From: Diphasiastrum complanatum
Taxonomy: Eukaryota > Streptophyta > Lycopodiopsida > Lycopodiales > Lycopodiaceae
Length of the DNA: 64,000 bases
Assembly: GCA_029204225.1 (NCBI GenBank)
Contig: CM055103.1
Span: forward strand, 48,055,958-48,119,957
Direction: 5' to 3'
Shown here: one piece after another, positions 24,885 through 35,594 of the stretch
Layout of the letters: every line of letters starts with the position of its first letter
Position numbering within the stretch: the first letter of the stretch is position 1
Position numbers and translations under genes: made by a program
The notes under the pieces: model-generated
What the model saw: only the letters and a program-made list of their open reading frames with translations
Database searches by the model: none
What the model was told of the DNA's origin: nothing

Positions 24885-25587
24885 AAAATGTTGCTTCTCT
24901 CTCACTATAGGATCCTTTAAAGGTGTACTACCAACTCCTATGCAAGATCTTGCAACAAAGAAAGATATAGACCTCACTAGCTTTTCCAATCTCTCTTAAT
25001 CTAGATCACTCTCACCTCAATTAATGAAGTATGGGCTAAGTTTGGGTCAAGCTATCTTTGGCACATGGGAAACACTCCAAGAATCCACAAATAACTCAAA
25101 TGCAATCCAATTGTATGAAAGAATGTGGCTATGACCTCAAATTGATACCTAGATCTCAAGAAAGTGTGATTGGCAAGTCTAGAAGTGAGATTTTTTTATC
25201 AAACAAGCATCATAGAGTCATAAATAAAAGTGTCCAACTAGGTTGGTGCCCTACCATCTTGATTAAATTGACTATATCTTTTGATTGGGAGATCCAATCA
25301 CTATGAAGTCAATTGCTACACAAACAAAGACTCAAATAGCTTTAGAACTAGCTATCAAGCACCAAATTTGGATCACACATGGAAGAGAACCACCAACGTG
25401 AATTGGGTTGTCCTTCACATGTGTCTGAGTAGGGAAATTCATACAATACCTGAAATGATTCAATAATAATGATTATGAACCCATTTGATCCAATTTTGCT
25501 TGAGATAGCATGGGAGATGCAAACTAGTCTCTCTAGATCTAGATTTTCAAGAAATTTTTGGAACTTTGGATGAAACAAGCATCAAAG
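24885..25587 (-). other. Untranslated leader of the minus-strand copia element
   Basis: About 700 bases between the primer site and the gag start with no long frame; position alone identifies it as the leader. Confidence 0.5.
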
Positions 25588-25605
25588 GCTTAGACTTTGA
25601 TACCA
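25588..25605 (-). promoter_or_regulatory. Primer binding site (variant tRNA-Met type)
   Basis: The minus strand reads TGGTATCAAAGTCTAAGCC, directly touching the LTR end. The first eight bases match the usual tRNA-Met site. Confidence 0.7.
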
Positions 25606-26351
25606 TGTGAAATTTCACACATGTGGGAATGCCCTAAAGTGTGTGAATGATCTCCTAAGCAAGCTTATGCACTTGTTGATGGACGCTAGATTAAATTCCA
25701 AGATCTAGATAAAAAAACTAAGGCATAAAGGCAAAGATAGATGCATATGTTGATAACCAAAGTACATACACTTGAGAGAAAGTGTTTCTTGAAAAAACAA
25801 AGTAAAATTAAGCTCCTCTCCTCGGGTAGAGAGACAATAGAGCTAATTCAAAATTGGGTAGAGAGAGAACAAGCAAATCTCACAATACAAGGGTTTGACT
25901 CAAAAACTCAACTTAGATTATGATTCACAAATGGAGTACATATAAAACTCGTGGAAAATCCTCCTTGCATGCTATTGGACCCCTAATCCTAGCCTCTCTA
26001 ATGCTATTGGATGACTGATGCATCCATCCTACAATTCGATTGGACTCTTCTTCAATATTTCTCAATTCCTATTGGACCCCTTGACCAAAGCCAACACTTT
26101 GACTTCATCACTCATCAAACTACATTAATACAAGTGTCACATTCCTATTTACTAGCCTACCTAGCTCGAGATTGCATCACAAATGGCTTTTGGCTCAATA
26201 GCGGCATTATATGTGTATTTGATCAATTTGCCATCTATGCCAATTTTTGGCCTTATCACAAATCTATACAAAGGAGCTTGACATAAAACTTTGTGATACC
26301 CCTAAAGTGAACATCATAAACTATTTTTGACTTTTTCTACATGTGGAAACA
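25606..26351 (-). repeat. 5' LTR of minus-strand copia element
   Basis: On the plus strand it starts with a 14-bp palindrome TGTGAAATTTCACA and runs to about ATGTGGAAACA at 26,351 (outer end provisional). Two further pieces of the same LTR occur in the window, at 29,916-30,001 (opposite orientation) and 54,463-54,634 (same orientation), so the family is repetitive. Confidence 0.7.
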
Positions 26352-27169
26352 TGCTCCACGCATGTGATTTTTTTCTCACAAACTAAAAAACACAAAACAA
26401 CTAAGATAGATTTTGACCAAAGTTTTTACATCATCCACATGTATTTGCTTCCAAAAGTGTATAGCAGAAGCAAGAATTTAGTATCGATCTATGATAATCA
26501 AGGTATCATGTGAGCTCATTCCCTTTCCAGCATAACAAGCTAATGATACTCCTTCGATGCATACGATCATTCAATCAAACAAACCACAATTATTCTTACC
26601 TTAGTTTGCAGAATCCTCCACTCGAATACTCTTCCACAAAGCGACCCTGGATAAAGTTAGACAAAGTATGCCATGACTGGGGTACAGACCGAATCACACT
26701 TGAGAATCGAGATCGAGCTGTGAGAGTTGATCCAAATACTTGGACGATCAAGCCTGCTAGCCCACTGAAGGAGTCAACTTTATCCACCACTAACCACACG
26801 ATGGACCGAGACCAGAAGAAGCAACACAAACCATTGAGAATCCATGAAGATTCTGACACCAATATCATCAATTGGATTAAGCCCATAGCTACAGTTGATT
26901 GTATGAGTTCCATAAAATAATCTATCTCCCAACTTTGAGAAACCAATCGAGTGCCCAAATTCAAACCCAAAAGCAAAGACCTATCACCCTTGATGATGAG
27001 ATCAAAATTAGGGTGAGGGTAAACATCTAGCATGGATCCCATTAGAATCTGTCACCCTTGATGATGAGATCGAAATCAGGGTAAGGGTGAACATGGTCAA
27101 ACTAGCATGGCTCCCATTAGAACCACCCCCAGAATCTTGTGAAGAAGAGTTTTTGTCCCTTGGTGCTCA
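26352..27169. other. No gene; contains a tandem duplication
   Basis: Open frames on both strands at 26,510-27,042 overlap each other completely and match no family. A tandem duplication lies at 26,983-27,122. Confidence 0.35.
26983..27122. repeat. Imperfect tandem duplication, two units of about 70 bp
   Basis: Units at about 26,983-27,048 and 27,051-27,122 both contain TCACCCTTGATGATGAGATC and CTAGCATGG..CCCATTAGAA, with several substitutions and a small insertion in the second. Confidence 0.8.
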
Positions 27170-27552
27170 ATGATCACCTTGGAGGATGATGTGGAATACT
27201 CTGATGAACAAATGTTAACTTACTTTGATCCACATCGCCATGGAGAGAAGATGATACCGAAGGATGTACCTAGGATCCCACCACTAGCCAAGATCTCTAA
27301 GGAGCCCCATCCTCCAAATGTATATCAATACAAGGTCAAAGTGAGCCATTGGGACAACCTAGTAGATGAGGCCATAACCTATGTGGACACCACGCTATGG
27401 GATCCCATTGAGATGACAGTTACGCCGACAATCCCACCAATCTGCTCATGCGTCATCAATATGGCAGCAGCTAAGAAACCAATTGCCTGGCCAATTTATC
27501 GCCTTACTATTGAACCTAAATGGACACACCTTCCCTATTTTATGATCTCCAA
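27170..27552 (+). CDS. Unrecognised open frame ahead of gypsy RNase H
   Basis: The plus-strand frame runs from 27,170 to 27,676, but from about 27,553 the RNase H coding is in another frame, so only the first part could be meaningful. It is acidic and proline-rich (PRIPPLAKISKEPHPPN) and could be a Gag-like or linker segment. No family recognised. Confidence 0.2.
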
Positions 27553-28352
27553 ACTGGAGCATAGAATTTCACATGCATACAGATGCATCCAAGTATGCAA
27601 TAGGGATTGTGTTGACGCAACCAAGGGAAAAGAAGAAAGATTTTTCCATCTGCTTCGCGAGCTGACAACTCGTTGAAGCAGAAACTAACTATACCACCAC
27701 CAGACGAGAGGCCCTTGCCATGATCTATAGCATCAAGAAATTTTGACATTACCTTTTGGCCAACCCTTTCACCTTTTACGTTGATCATCAGCCCTTGTTA
27801 TATTTGGCTAATCGACCTTGTACGGTGGGCTGTAGTATAACACGATGGCTATTACAACTTCAGGAATTTGAATTATGTATAGTGGTTAGGACTAGAAAAC
27901 AACACTATTTGGCTGACCACCTTTCCAGATTGATGACTCGCCAAGAAGAAGTGCGAGTGGATGATGAATTTCCTAATGCTCATATCTTTTATGCGGACAT
28001 TGTTCCTGAATGGGCTACTGACATAGCACAGTATCATGTGAGGTGGTGACATGATCCTTCATTGTCTTCCCTATATCATTGAAAGTTGATAATAAAAGCT
28101 GCTCCATATAGCTTGATAGAAGGACAACTATATTGAATAGGAGTGGATCACATTCTTCGGAGATGCCTATTGGATTATGAGACAAAATCCATCATTATCG
28201 CAACTCATGAAGGGATTGGTGGTGGTCACCTAGTAGTTGACGCTACCACTCAAGAGGTCCTTCAAGAAGAATTTTGGTGGCCTACCTTGCATCGAGACAT
28301 TGCAACACTTCTTAAACACTGCGATGTTTGCCAACGAATAGAGAATCTATGA
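27553..28352 (+). pseudogene. Ty3/gypsy RNase H and integrase zinc-binding segment
   Basis: Plus strand, in three frames. RNase H: MHTDASKYAIGIVLTQP from about 27,565, NYTTTRREALAMIYSIKKF, FTFYVDHQPLLYL (27,768-27,810) and HYLADHLSRL near 27,905. After a spacer comes the integrase H2C2 region: HEGIGGGHL near 28,210, VLQEEFWWPTLHRDIATLLKHCDVCQR up to 28,335. RT is missing upstream and the integrase catalytic core downstream. Stops near 27,676, 27,747 and 28,048-28,140. The gypsy sequence stops at about 28,355 where copia gag begins. Confidence 0.85.
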
Positions 28353-28376
28353 GTTTGATGTCCTCCATGCATATCT

Positions 28377-28982
28377 ATGAAGTACATTAGAAAGGTATCT
28401 TGGGAGCTTGCTTGTATTGGAGGATCCATAAATCAAAGTGAGCTAGTCCAAATCATACTTAATGGCTTGAGATATGAGTATGAGAACCTTGTCCAATCCT
28501 ATGCCATCAAGGATGAGCTACCTACTTTGGAGGCTTTGCAAGGAGTGCTAGTGGCTGAAGAATCAAGGCATGAGAACAAGCTATTAAGGATGGACAAATT
28601 GTCACTCAATCATAATGGTGAACACAAAGTTTTATTTGTCAAGCACAAAGAGAAGAGGAAAAAACAACACCGACACTTCTCTAAGGACAAAGCAAAAGAC
28701 CAAGATGAAGAGGATGATGACTTCTCTCAATATTCTACTTCAAAGAAGAACAAAAAGGATGTTAAGTGCTTCTTTTGTAGCAAGAAAGGCCACTATGCTA
28801 CCAATTGCTTCAAGAAGAAGAACCAATTCAAGCAAGCCAACATCTCTTATGGAGGTTCTTGTGTTGCATATATTCCCTTGGAAACAAGGAGGATGAATGA
28901 TCCAAGCTCATGGATCATGGTTGGGGATGCTTATCCACCAAGGAAGCCTATAAAGCCATTATGCTCTCTATCTCAAAAGTGA
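28377..28982 (+). pseudogene. Copia gag C-terminal half with zinc knuckle
   Basis: Plus strand, one open frame of 201 codons. INQSELVQIILNGLRYEYENLV and LEALQGVLVAEESR are the mid-Gag helices of plant copia elements. A Lys-rich linker follows, then the CX2CX4HX4C knuckle CFFCSKKGHYATNC at about 28,770-28,812. The Gag N terminus is absent (junction with gypsy near 28,360) and no protease follows. The zinc knuckle is intact, but this cannot be a full polyprotein. Confidence 0.85.
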
Positions 28983-29915
28983 TTGAGAGTAAAAAGCTCA
29001 TATTTTATGAAGATCTACATTCAACCTTGGAAGGGGCCGAGTTCAAGGCATCTCAAGATGCATCTCAAATCATATCTATTGAAGATTATCAAGATGTGAT
29101 GGGGTTGAGGTTTGAGAAGGAGCCTCCTCAACATATGATTTCAAGGGGATCTTCAAGATGGATGGCCAAGTCCTTATGGCTCATCTTTTATGATAAAGAG
29201 AGGCAAATTTCAAGTGGTATCAACTCCAATTTCCTCACTCATGCTTCTCTTTCATTATTTGATGCATTATCTTGCTTTGTTGAGATTCTTACATCTCAAA
29301 GTTCAAGAGAGGCAATACTAGTTTTGTATGATGCCTATTTATACGGACATATTTCTTGTTATGAAAGGCTTAGATATGTTTCCAAAGTTCTTTGAAAGCA
29401 AGAGATTGTGCTATCAAAAGTATGCTCTTGGATTTTGTAAGAGCAAGATTGAGTTTGATACTCATAGTTTTAAAAATCATGTTTTTACATGTTTTGAGAC
29501 AATTTGTAAACTTCTCTTGAGATTAAGTGAAGCATCCAAAGAGGACACTTACATCCTTGAGCAAATGTTTAGTCTCAAAAAGATCAAGATTGCATTTGAT
29601 TTCAAGATTAGATCCATCGTGGATAAAGTTCATAGTATGTGGACTAGTCAAGCTAGTATGCTTACTTTTGCTCATCTTATGATCTTGACCTCTATGATCC
29701 TTATGAGGCTTGGAAGCCTCGGATCTCTCTATTTCTGGTGCATCATACAAGTGGATCTTTCAAATCAAAGGCCATCATCAAGCATGGAGGAAGCACATGA
29801 TCATAGTGGCATATTGGTGGAGTACTCTTCAAACATATTGGCAAGAGATTTCTACCAAAGAGATCTTATCATGGATTTGGTGAGGTGCTGCTATGATAGA
29901 TCCTTTTGCTGGTTA
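28983..29915 (+). other. Two unrecognised open frames between copia pieces
   Basis: Frames of 161 codons (28,910-29,395) and 214 codons (29,328-29,972) overlap on the plus strand. Neither shows a protease, integrase or RT motif, though they sit where these would be in a copia element. The end of the second runs through an LTR fragment (29,916-30,001), which argues that it is not a real gene as it stands. Confidence 0.25.
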
Positions 29916-30001
29916 ATGAAGTCAAAGTGTTGGCTTTGGTCAAGGGGTCCAATAGGAATTGAGAAATCTTGAAGAAGGGTCCAATAGAATTGTAGGATGG
30001 A
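29916..30001 (+). repeat. LTR fragment of the 25,606-26,351 family
   Basis: Starts ATGAAGTCAAAGTGTTGGC and matches the reverse complement of about 26,025-26,110 over some 85 bases with a few changes. It ends abruptly where copia RNase H begins, marking a recombination or insertion junction. Confidence 0.75.
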
Positions 30002-30209
30002 CCCTAGATTTCATTCTAGGAGGAAGCACATTGAACTGAAGTATCACTTTGTCAGAAGCAAAGTTATCAACAAAGAGGTCAGATTGCAGTACTGTCGAAC
30101 GCAAGATATGACAGCAGATATTTTTACCAAAGCATTAAGCTTGGATGCACACATAAGGTTTTGTGCAGAACTAAGTTCAAAGGTCAAGGCATTCATGGAT
30201 TCAGATTAA
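30002..30209 (+). pseudogene. Copia RNase H C-terminal end
   Basis: Plus strand: PRFHSRRKHIELKYHFVR, then LQYCRTQDMTADIFTKAL, the last 60-70 residues of copia RNase H, with the stop at 30,207-30,209. Everything upstream is missing. It is followed at once by a polypurine tract and LTR, so it is the 3' remnant of an element. Confidence 0.85.
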
Positions 30210-30218
30210 GGGGGAGAG
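30208..30218 (+). other. Polypurine tract
   Basis: AAGGGGGAGAG overlaps the RNase H stop codon and directly precedes the 3' LTR; the usual place for plus-strand priming. Confidence 0.8.
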
Positions 30219-30388
30219 TTGGATTATTCTCCTTCCTACTAATCGACTAATCGGTTTTTAACCTTCATTCAGCTGTTTATCCAGTTCTGTAAATTTTCTT
30301 GTGTTTTGACACAGTCTACAGAAATACACGGAGTTTGACAACAGTGTCACATTTTCTCTCTCTAAAAACCTGACATTGTCGTGTCGAG

Positions 30389-30588
30389 AATCTTGTGTAA
30401 AAACGCAATGTCGGCTTTTTCGCATTTTTCGTCTTTCAGGAATTACGTGCAAAAATGCAGTGTCGGCTTTTTCGCATTTTTTGCCTGTCAGGAATTGCGT
30501 GTAAAAATGCGGTGTCATCTTTTTTGCATTTTTCGCCTGTCAGGAATTACGTGCAAAAATGCAATGTTGCATTTTTTGCCTGTGGCAG
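30389..30588 (+). repeat. 52-bp tandem repeat in an LTR, 3.8 units
   Basis: Units at 30,389-30,440, 30,441-30,492, 30,493-30,544 (52 bp each) and 30,545-30,588 (44 bp). Each carries AAAAATGC and TTTTTCGCATTTTT-like blocks and ends CCTGTCAGG or a variant. Tandem repeats upstream of the TATA box of an LTR often serve as enhancer modules, which is an inference here. Confidence 0.85.
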
Positions 30589-30752
30589 TTTACGTTCATT
30601 TATGCAGAATGACAGTTTATGTTCATTTATGCAGACAGACTATTTACGGCCAATTGTCACCACTTATTAGCAAGTAACTTTTGAGAAGAATTGGATGAAT
30701 GCCAGCGGACTCCAGCCAACTGGCGATCGCATTTGATGACCTAATTACTTAG

Positions 30753-30759
30753 TATAAAT
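30753..30759 (+). promoter_or_regulatory. Putative LTR TATA box
   Basis: TATAAAT about 165 bases after the tandem repeats and about 450 bases before the probable LTR end, a plausible U3/R position. Confidence 0.4.
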
Positions 30760-31320
30760 CAGCTATTCATACATCTCAATTATCATCTGAAAATATTATT
30801 GTGAATTGTGAAGGAGTTGAGTGTTATTACATGACGCTTCCTGCGCTCTCCTTAAGCAGATCGTTCACAATAAAAAAGTATTGTTGTTAGCTCTCTATCA
30901 AGCTTTCAAGCTTGAACTCTCTTGAACATTCTAGCTCAGTCTTTTAGAGATTTATTTTAGAGTTGCTATTGTGCTACTACTACTTATCAGCAGAGTTGTT
31001 TATTTCAGACTTATTCTCAATTACTCAGAGACAACTTTAGAGTGCGCAGTTTCTATCCGCTATTGTTTTGCACTCATTAGCATTTGATCTTGTTTTTCTG
31101 AATCAATACTATTTTCTTATTGTGTTTAGTTTGTGTCAGAATGCATGCATCTTTGTATTGCTTTTGTAACTGATATAAATTGTCTGAGATACTTTGCATC
31201 CAAACACTAATATTTGTGAGTGATGGCTTCGTTCCCATCCACACCTAATAAAGCTTCTTGTCATTTAGGGCTTTGTTGATGGATGGAATTTGTAAGTAGG
31301 CTGCTGTGCTAACAGCTGAT

Positions 31321-32470
31321 TCAGAAGTCACATGTATAAAGAGCTTGACAATTAGAAGGATTGTAGTGGCTGATTTTATAAAGATTGCCACTTCTTCTCC
31401 CAAAAGCTAGATTTTTTCGGGATTTGTCAAAAATTGTGTAGCCTTGTTTGTCGAATTCAACCTTTCGACCCAAATCTGTAATTCTGCTAACTGAGAGCAG
31501 ATTTTTGGTTAGATTTGGAACATGAAAAACGTTGGTCAACAACTTGACTTCACCCCTCTGAAATTCGACCCTAACTGTTCCTTCACCCTCAATAGTATGT
31601 TTTGAGTTGTCACCAAGTTGTACAATTTGAGAGTGGGTGTATGACTGATAATCTTTGAACCAGTCCTTGTGGTGAGTCATATGTTGAGTTGGTCTCGCGT
31701 ATAGGTACCAAGAATCGATATCCTGATTTTCTCTGACCTTGGTCAAGAAGGCTGCTTCATTTTCATTTTGTTGCTGGATCAAAAAATTGGCTGAAGTAGA
31801 GTTTGCTTGTTGTTGGAACTGCTTCTTCTTCTCATTGTTGAATTTTAAAGTTTTGTAGTCCTTGATAAGATGGTCAGTTCTCTTACAATATTTGTAAAAT
31901 AGATTCTGCATAGGCTGGGATGATGAAGAACCAAAATTTGATCCTGAGCCAGAATTTGACCGTGAGGAAAAATTCGACCTAGAGTGAAAATCTGACCAAA
32001 CTACATGTTGTTCCTTTTGTCAAGATAATCTGACTGTGTAGATTTGTTTGATCTAAACTTCTGATTTTTGGAATATAGAAGTTGAGGATCCGACCCTGAG
32101 CCTGAAGAGATTGCAGATTTTTTTACTTCTTATTGAAAGGGTGAGATGCTCCTGGATCAAAATTGTCAAAACCCAATTTTCATAGGCTTCAGATTGACTC
32201 GATAATAGAGTCATAACAGACTTGTTCTAAATGCAAGTTTTGTGGAAGTCCTTGAAGATGGCCAAGTCTTCAATGGCTTCAAGTTATTAAACTTAACATC
32301 TGAACTTTAAAATTTTGACAGGATTGGTTACCCTTTGCTGGAGATCAGTAGGGAAGCCCGTTGTAGACGTTCTTCAAATAAATTAGTTGTTTAAGTTTGT
32401 GATTCCTGCAAGTATCAGATGAGCAAATGTAGAATCAAAGTTGGTTTCACCTGACCCTAGATCAATGATC
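31321..32470 (-). pseudogene. Copia gag end and protease fragment
   Basis: Minus strand. The frame 31,911-31,321 starts at a degenerate zinc knuckle (YKYCKRTDHLIKDY, first and last cysteines lost), then SWYLYARPTQHMTHHKDWF. The latter is the protease block in which the DSGA core has become YARP, so the aspartate is gone. Then QLGDNSKHTIEGEGTV, FHVPNLTKNLLSVSRI and the start of the region before integrase. Upstream (32,470-31,911) is stop-filled gag. Integrase is truncated near 31,320. It faces the plus-strand LTR at 30,219-31,206. Confidence 0.8.
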
Positions 32471-32551
32471 AATAAATATGCAGGAAGAACCATGAAATAG
32501 AAATTAGTCATTCACCAAGGATGCAACTCTGGGCTTAATTTCCAACAATCC

Positions 32552-32565
32552 CCCTTAAGGTCATG
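32552..32565 (-). other. Polypurine tract and LTR start on the minus strand
   Basis: The minus strand reads AAGGGGGATTGTTGG, the standard copia polypurine tract joined to an LTR beginning TGTTGGAAATTAAGCCC. The LTR would run toward lower coordinates, into the decayed gag region; its end was not found. Confidence 0.5.
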
Positions 32566-34776
32566 GTTGGTGCCTTGGTATCTTCGTGATTTGCAAACCC
32601 GCTCACCCGTTCAACAATTCGTGTTGTGAAAAAAAAAAAGTCACCATGCTTGGGTGAACGGGTTGCATGGAAGAGGCCCTAACTAAATAGTAAAGTATAA
32701 TAATTTTTTTTAATGTGCTAGACACGCTTGGTGTACACGTGGCGACCTGAGAGTGGGCAAACAGTCTTCAAGCTTGCATTGGGAAATGAAATTCCCTTTG
32801 TCGTTGTTCCAGTGACCATCATCAGCATCAGCAGCAGATGCATTGCAGATGAGCAGCGATGGCAGCAGCAGCAGATGCACATGCCACAATTGCATTGGCA
32901 GCTTCAAAAGCTTCTCTCACAAACTGGCTTTTCTTCTGATTCAGCTACTGCCAGGTATTTCTCATCATACCTGTACCAACATTTTACTTGATTTTCATCT
33001 TTGCCTTCTACTTCAACCTTCTGAATTCCATTTTGGTATACTAGGCCCGATTTCTGGTAACCAGGCCTTCGCTTCTGGTGTAATTTATATGCGGACTTTG
33101 TATTTTTCTGGTCAAGTTTGATTTTTTACTCCATCTCCTGGTTTTTGGTTGATAGTTCTACTAAAGCATTCATGACCTAGAGACTAGTGTGAGCCGCATT
33201 TGGTGAAACAGTAAGAAAGCCTTGAGCATTTGGACTCGGAGAGATTTTATGACACTAAATTTCTGCTTGGGTATTAAAAATCATGTGTTATTTTACAATA
33301 TTTGAGATTTTGAGGACCTTTTAGAAGTCTGTGTTGCCGATTCCTAGTCAGAAGTTTATGCTGGAGATCAATGCTGGGGTTATGTTTTCTGAAGCTAGGT
33401 GCTATTATTAAACTGTCATGCCAACAGTGGAATAAAATCCTTCTCACATGACTTTTTATTTTATTTTTATTTGTTCTACTGCTGTCAGTGTTCGGTAAAT
33501 GAGATTAGGGTTTTCAATTTTCTTAAGTCATGATTATGGCCAGATTATGAGGATATGGGTTATAACTTTTGAGTTCTGGGCACTGAAAAAAGGTGACTAT
33601 TTTAGGAATAAAGGGCACTGAAATCCAAAAATCAATGTGGATTTTTAAGCTTCCCCGCTGCCCTGTCCACCATTGTGTGAGATCCTAGACCTATTTGTAA
33701 TTCCTCTTCTATAGTTGACCCATTAGGTACCTTTGTGTTGACCAACTATTCCACTTAGAAGTCAATTTTCTCAAGAATCCTCTCGTTTCTTCCATTATGC
33801 ACTAGAAACCATAATGAATTCATAATGGTCTTCCTACTCCTAATTTTGTTTCTTACATTACTATTTTCATATCTTTATCCTGCATAGCTTGCACATAACC
33901 CATCCCATATAGTTCCAAGAGGAAGGGCACATTCGTAACCCTACCATGGACGTTAAGACTTCCACATCTACTAAAAAACACGTCTGCTGATAGTTTAATA
34001 TAACAAACGAGCTCAAATTTTTGAGTCAATTTCAATGTAAATAATCAGTAAATGCTTGAAAATGTTCAAGTCCGTGTACCGTGGACCCTTTACACTAGTA
34101 CAATGTAGCCTACATGTAGCTCAATGATTGGTCACTAATGGTTGAAAAGCTATGAAGTTAATCAGGATATAGTGTAAGTTATAAGGCTATTTTGTACATT
34201 GTAGTATGTATAATGCAGCACATAAGACATATCCCCCAGAAAAGGTTCTAAGATAAAAAAGGAAAAAGAAAAAAAAAATTAAGGTTTTTTTGGGTAATGT
34301 TTGCAAACTCCCCCTTCCCCAATTTTTTTTAAGGTAATGTTTGCAAACATCTCGCTTCCCCTTGGAAATTTGCAAATGTGTTTGCAAATGTTTGTGTTTG
34401 TACATTTGTAACTGTGTTTGCACGTTTGTCATGATTGTTGGTAACTATTCCTTAGAGCCTCTAAGTTGGTCTTGTATCCTCATTATCAATGGTTGATTGA
34501 TAGAAGCTTATTTAGCTAGCTTATGCTTATGTTCATCTTAAATATAGGAAACTACTAAAAATCAATGCTACACCATTGACTGTCATTGTTTTAGACTGCT
34601 TGATGTATATATTTCTGGTCATTTCTCTCTATCTATGTTCTAATTTGATGTTTTGCTCTTTACTTGGTATCAAAGCATTTTTGGGTTTGGGAGAAAGTGG
34701 GCATCAACTTCTAAAGGTTACCCATCTTTTTATTTTTGGTGAGTGCCACTATTGTTCTAAAGGAAATCATTGGGTT
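32566..34776. other. No gene seen
   Basis: No recognised coding motif. The small frames at 32,728-33,121 include a CAG/CAT-rich stretch. At 34,290-34,430 GGTAATGTTTGCAAAC and GTTTGCAAAT recur several times, a local simple expansion. Confidence 0.4.
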
Positions 34777-34781
34777 TGGAG
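34777..34781. repeat. Target-site duplication TGGAG (left)
   Basis: TGGAG directly precedes the 5' LTR and is repeated directly after the 3' LTR at 40,115-40,119. A 5-bp duplication is standard for copia integrase. Confidence 0.9.
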
Positions 34782-35171
34782 TGTTGAAATAAATGCCTAT
34801 TTTGCCCCTTAAGGCTTGTATACTTGTAACTTGTAAGTTGTGCATAAGACATGGGGGTAAAACATTTATGTACATAGTACACCCCACTTGTGCTAATTAG
34901 GCAAGTAAATCAAGTAGGTTAAGGACCCATGTGGGTTCTAGAGCTAGAATTAGCAAGACACCACCTCTATACATAACATGCTATATGTAGCCCAAACTTT
35001 GGAGGGGTTTCCACGCCCTACTACACTTTGAATATTCATTCATGTTGTGTGAGCTTTGAAGTCCTCTCTCTCTTGCTTTTGTGTTCTACTCCATAGCTGG
35101 TTTTCTGAAGCTTTCATAGTGTGCTTACTATGCTGTTATGATACTCCATAGCTAGGCCTTGGAATTTGACA
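34782..35171 (+). repeat. 5' LTR, 390 bp
   Basis: TGTTGAAATA to GGAATTTGACA. Followed at once by the primer site. Same length as the 3' LTR, with two differences seen by eye. Confidence 0.95.
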
Positions 35172-35184
35172 TGGTATCAGAGCA
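35172..35184 (+). promoter_or_regulatory. Primer binding site
   Basis: TGGTATCAGAGCA directly after the LTR, the canonical initiator tRNA-Met site of plant copia elements. Confidence 0.95.
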
Positions 35185-35594
35185 GGTTATGTTGCCTGTG
35201 GTGTGGTGAAAGCTTGGACCTGTTTTTGATCAGATTCCTGCCAATCCTGGAGAGCAGCTTACCTTTGAGGAGGGAGCACTTTTTGTAGGGGCATCTGATC
35301 TCTGTGCTATCGGCATGGTTGGAGTACTGTTGGCAAGGGGAGTACAGGGAGCCAAAAAGTTTCTAATTTGAGACAAAAAATTTTGAGTCTTTTTGGACAG
35401 CCAGGACTGTAGGAGGGCGCTTTCTACAGTGGGGACTTCAGTGAAAGTTCTGAGTGGATCTTGGACAAGGGCTAGGACAACCATACAGGGGGATAGTTTC
35501 AAATCCAGAAGCTGAGGGTTATTGAGCAAGTGGCTGCATACCCTAGTTGGGTGAAAACCCCAGTTTGCCTTTTGTGTTTTATTTCTATCCAGCT

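Larger units (their letters stand above)
30219..31206 (+). repeat. 3' LTR of copia element, with internal tandem repeats
   Basis: Begins TTGGATTATTCTCC after the polypurine tract. The end near CATCCAAACA (31,206) is provisional. It contains three 52-bp tandem units plus a shorter fourth (30,389-30,588), two 27-bp units (30,589-30,640), and a TATA-like TATAAAT at 30,753. No 5' partner LTR is seen. Confidence 0.65.

Noticed and set aside
26510-27042. Overlapping 136- and 148-codon frames on both strands
   Set aside because: They occupy the same DNA on opposite strands, match no family and include half of a tandem duplication.
29328-29972. 214-codon frame as a real gene
   Set aside because: Its end lies in an LTR slice and it shows no domain; kept only as an unexplained region.
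32728-33121. Possible host exon with Gln/His-rich text
   Set aside because: The CAG/CAT-rich stretch looks vaguely like transcription-factor sequence, but there are no flanking exons, motifs or convincing splice sites.
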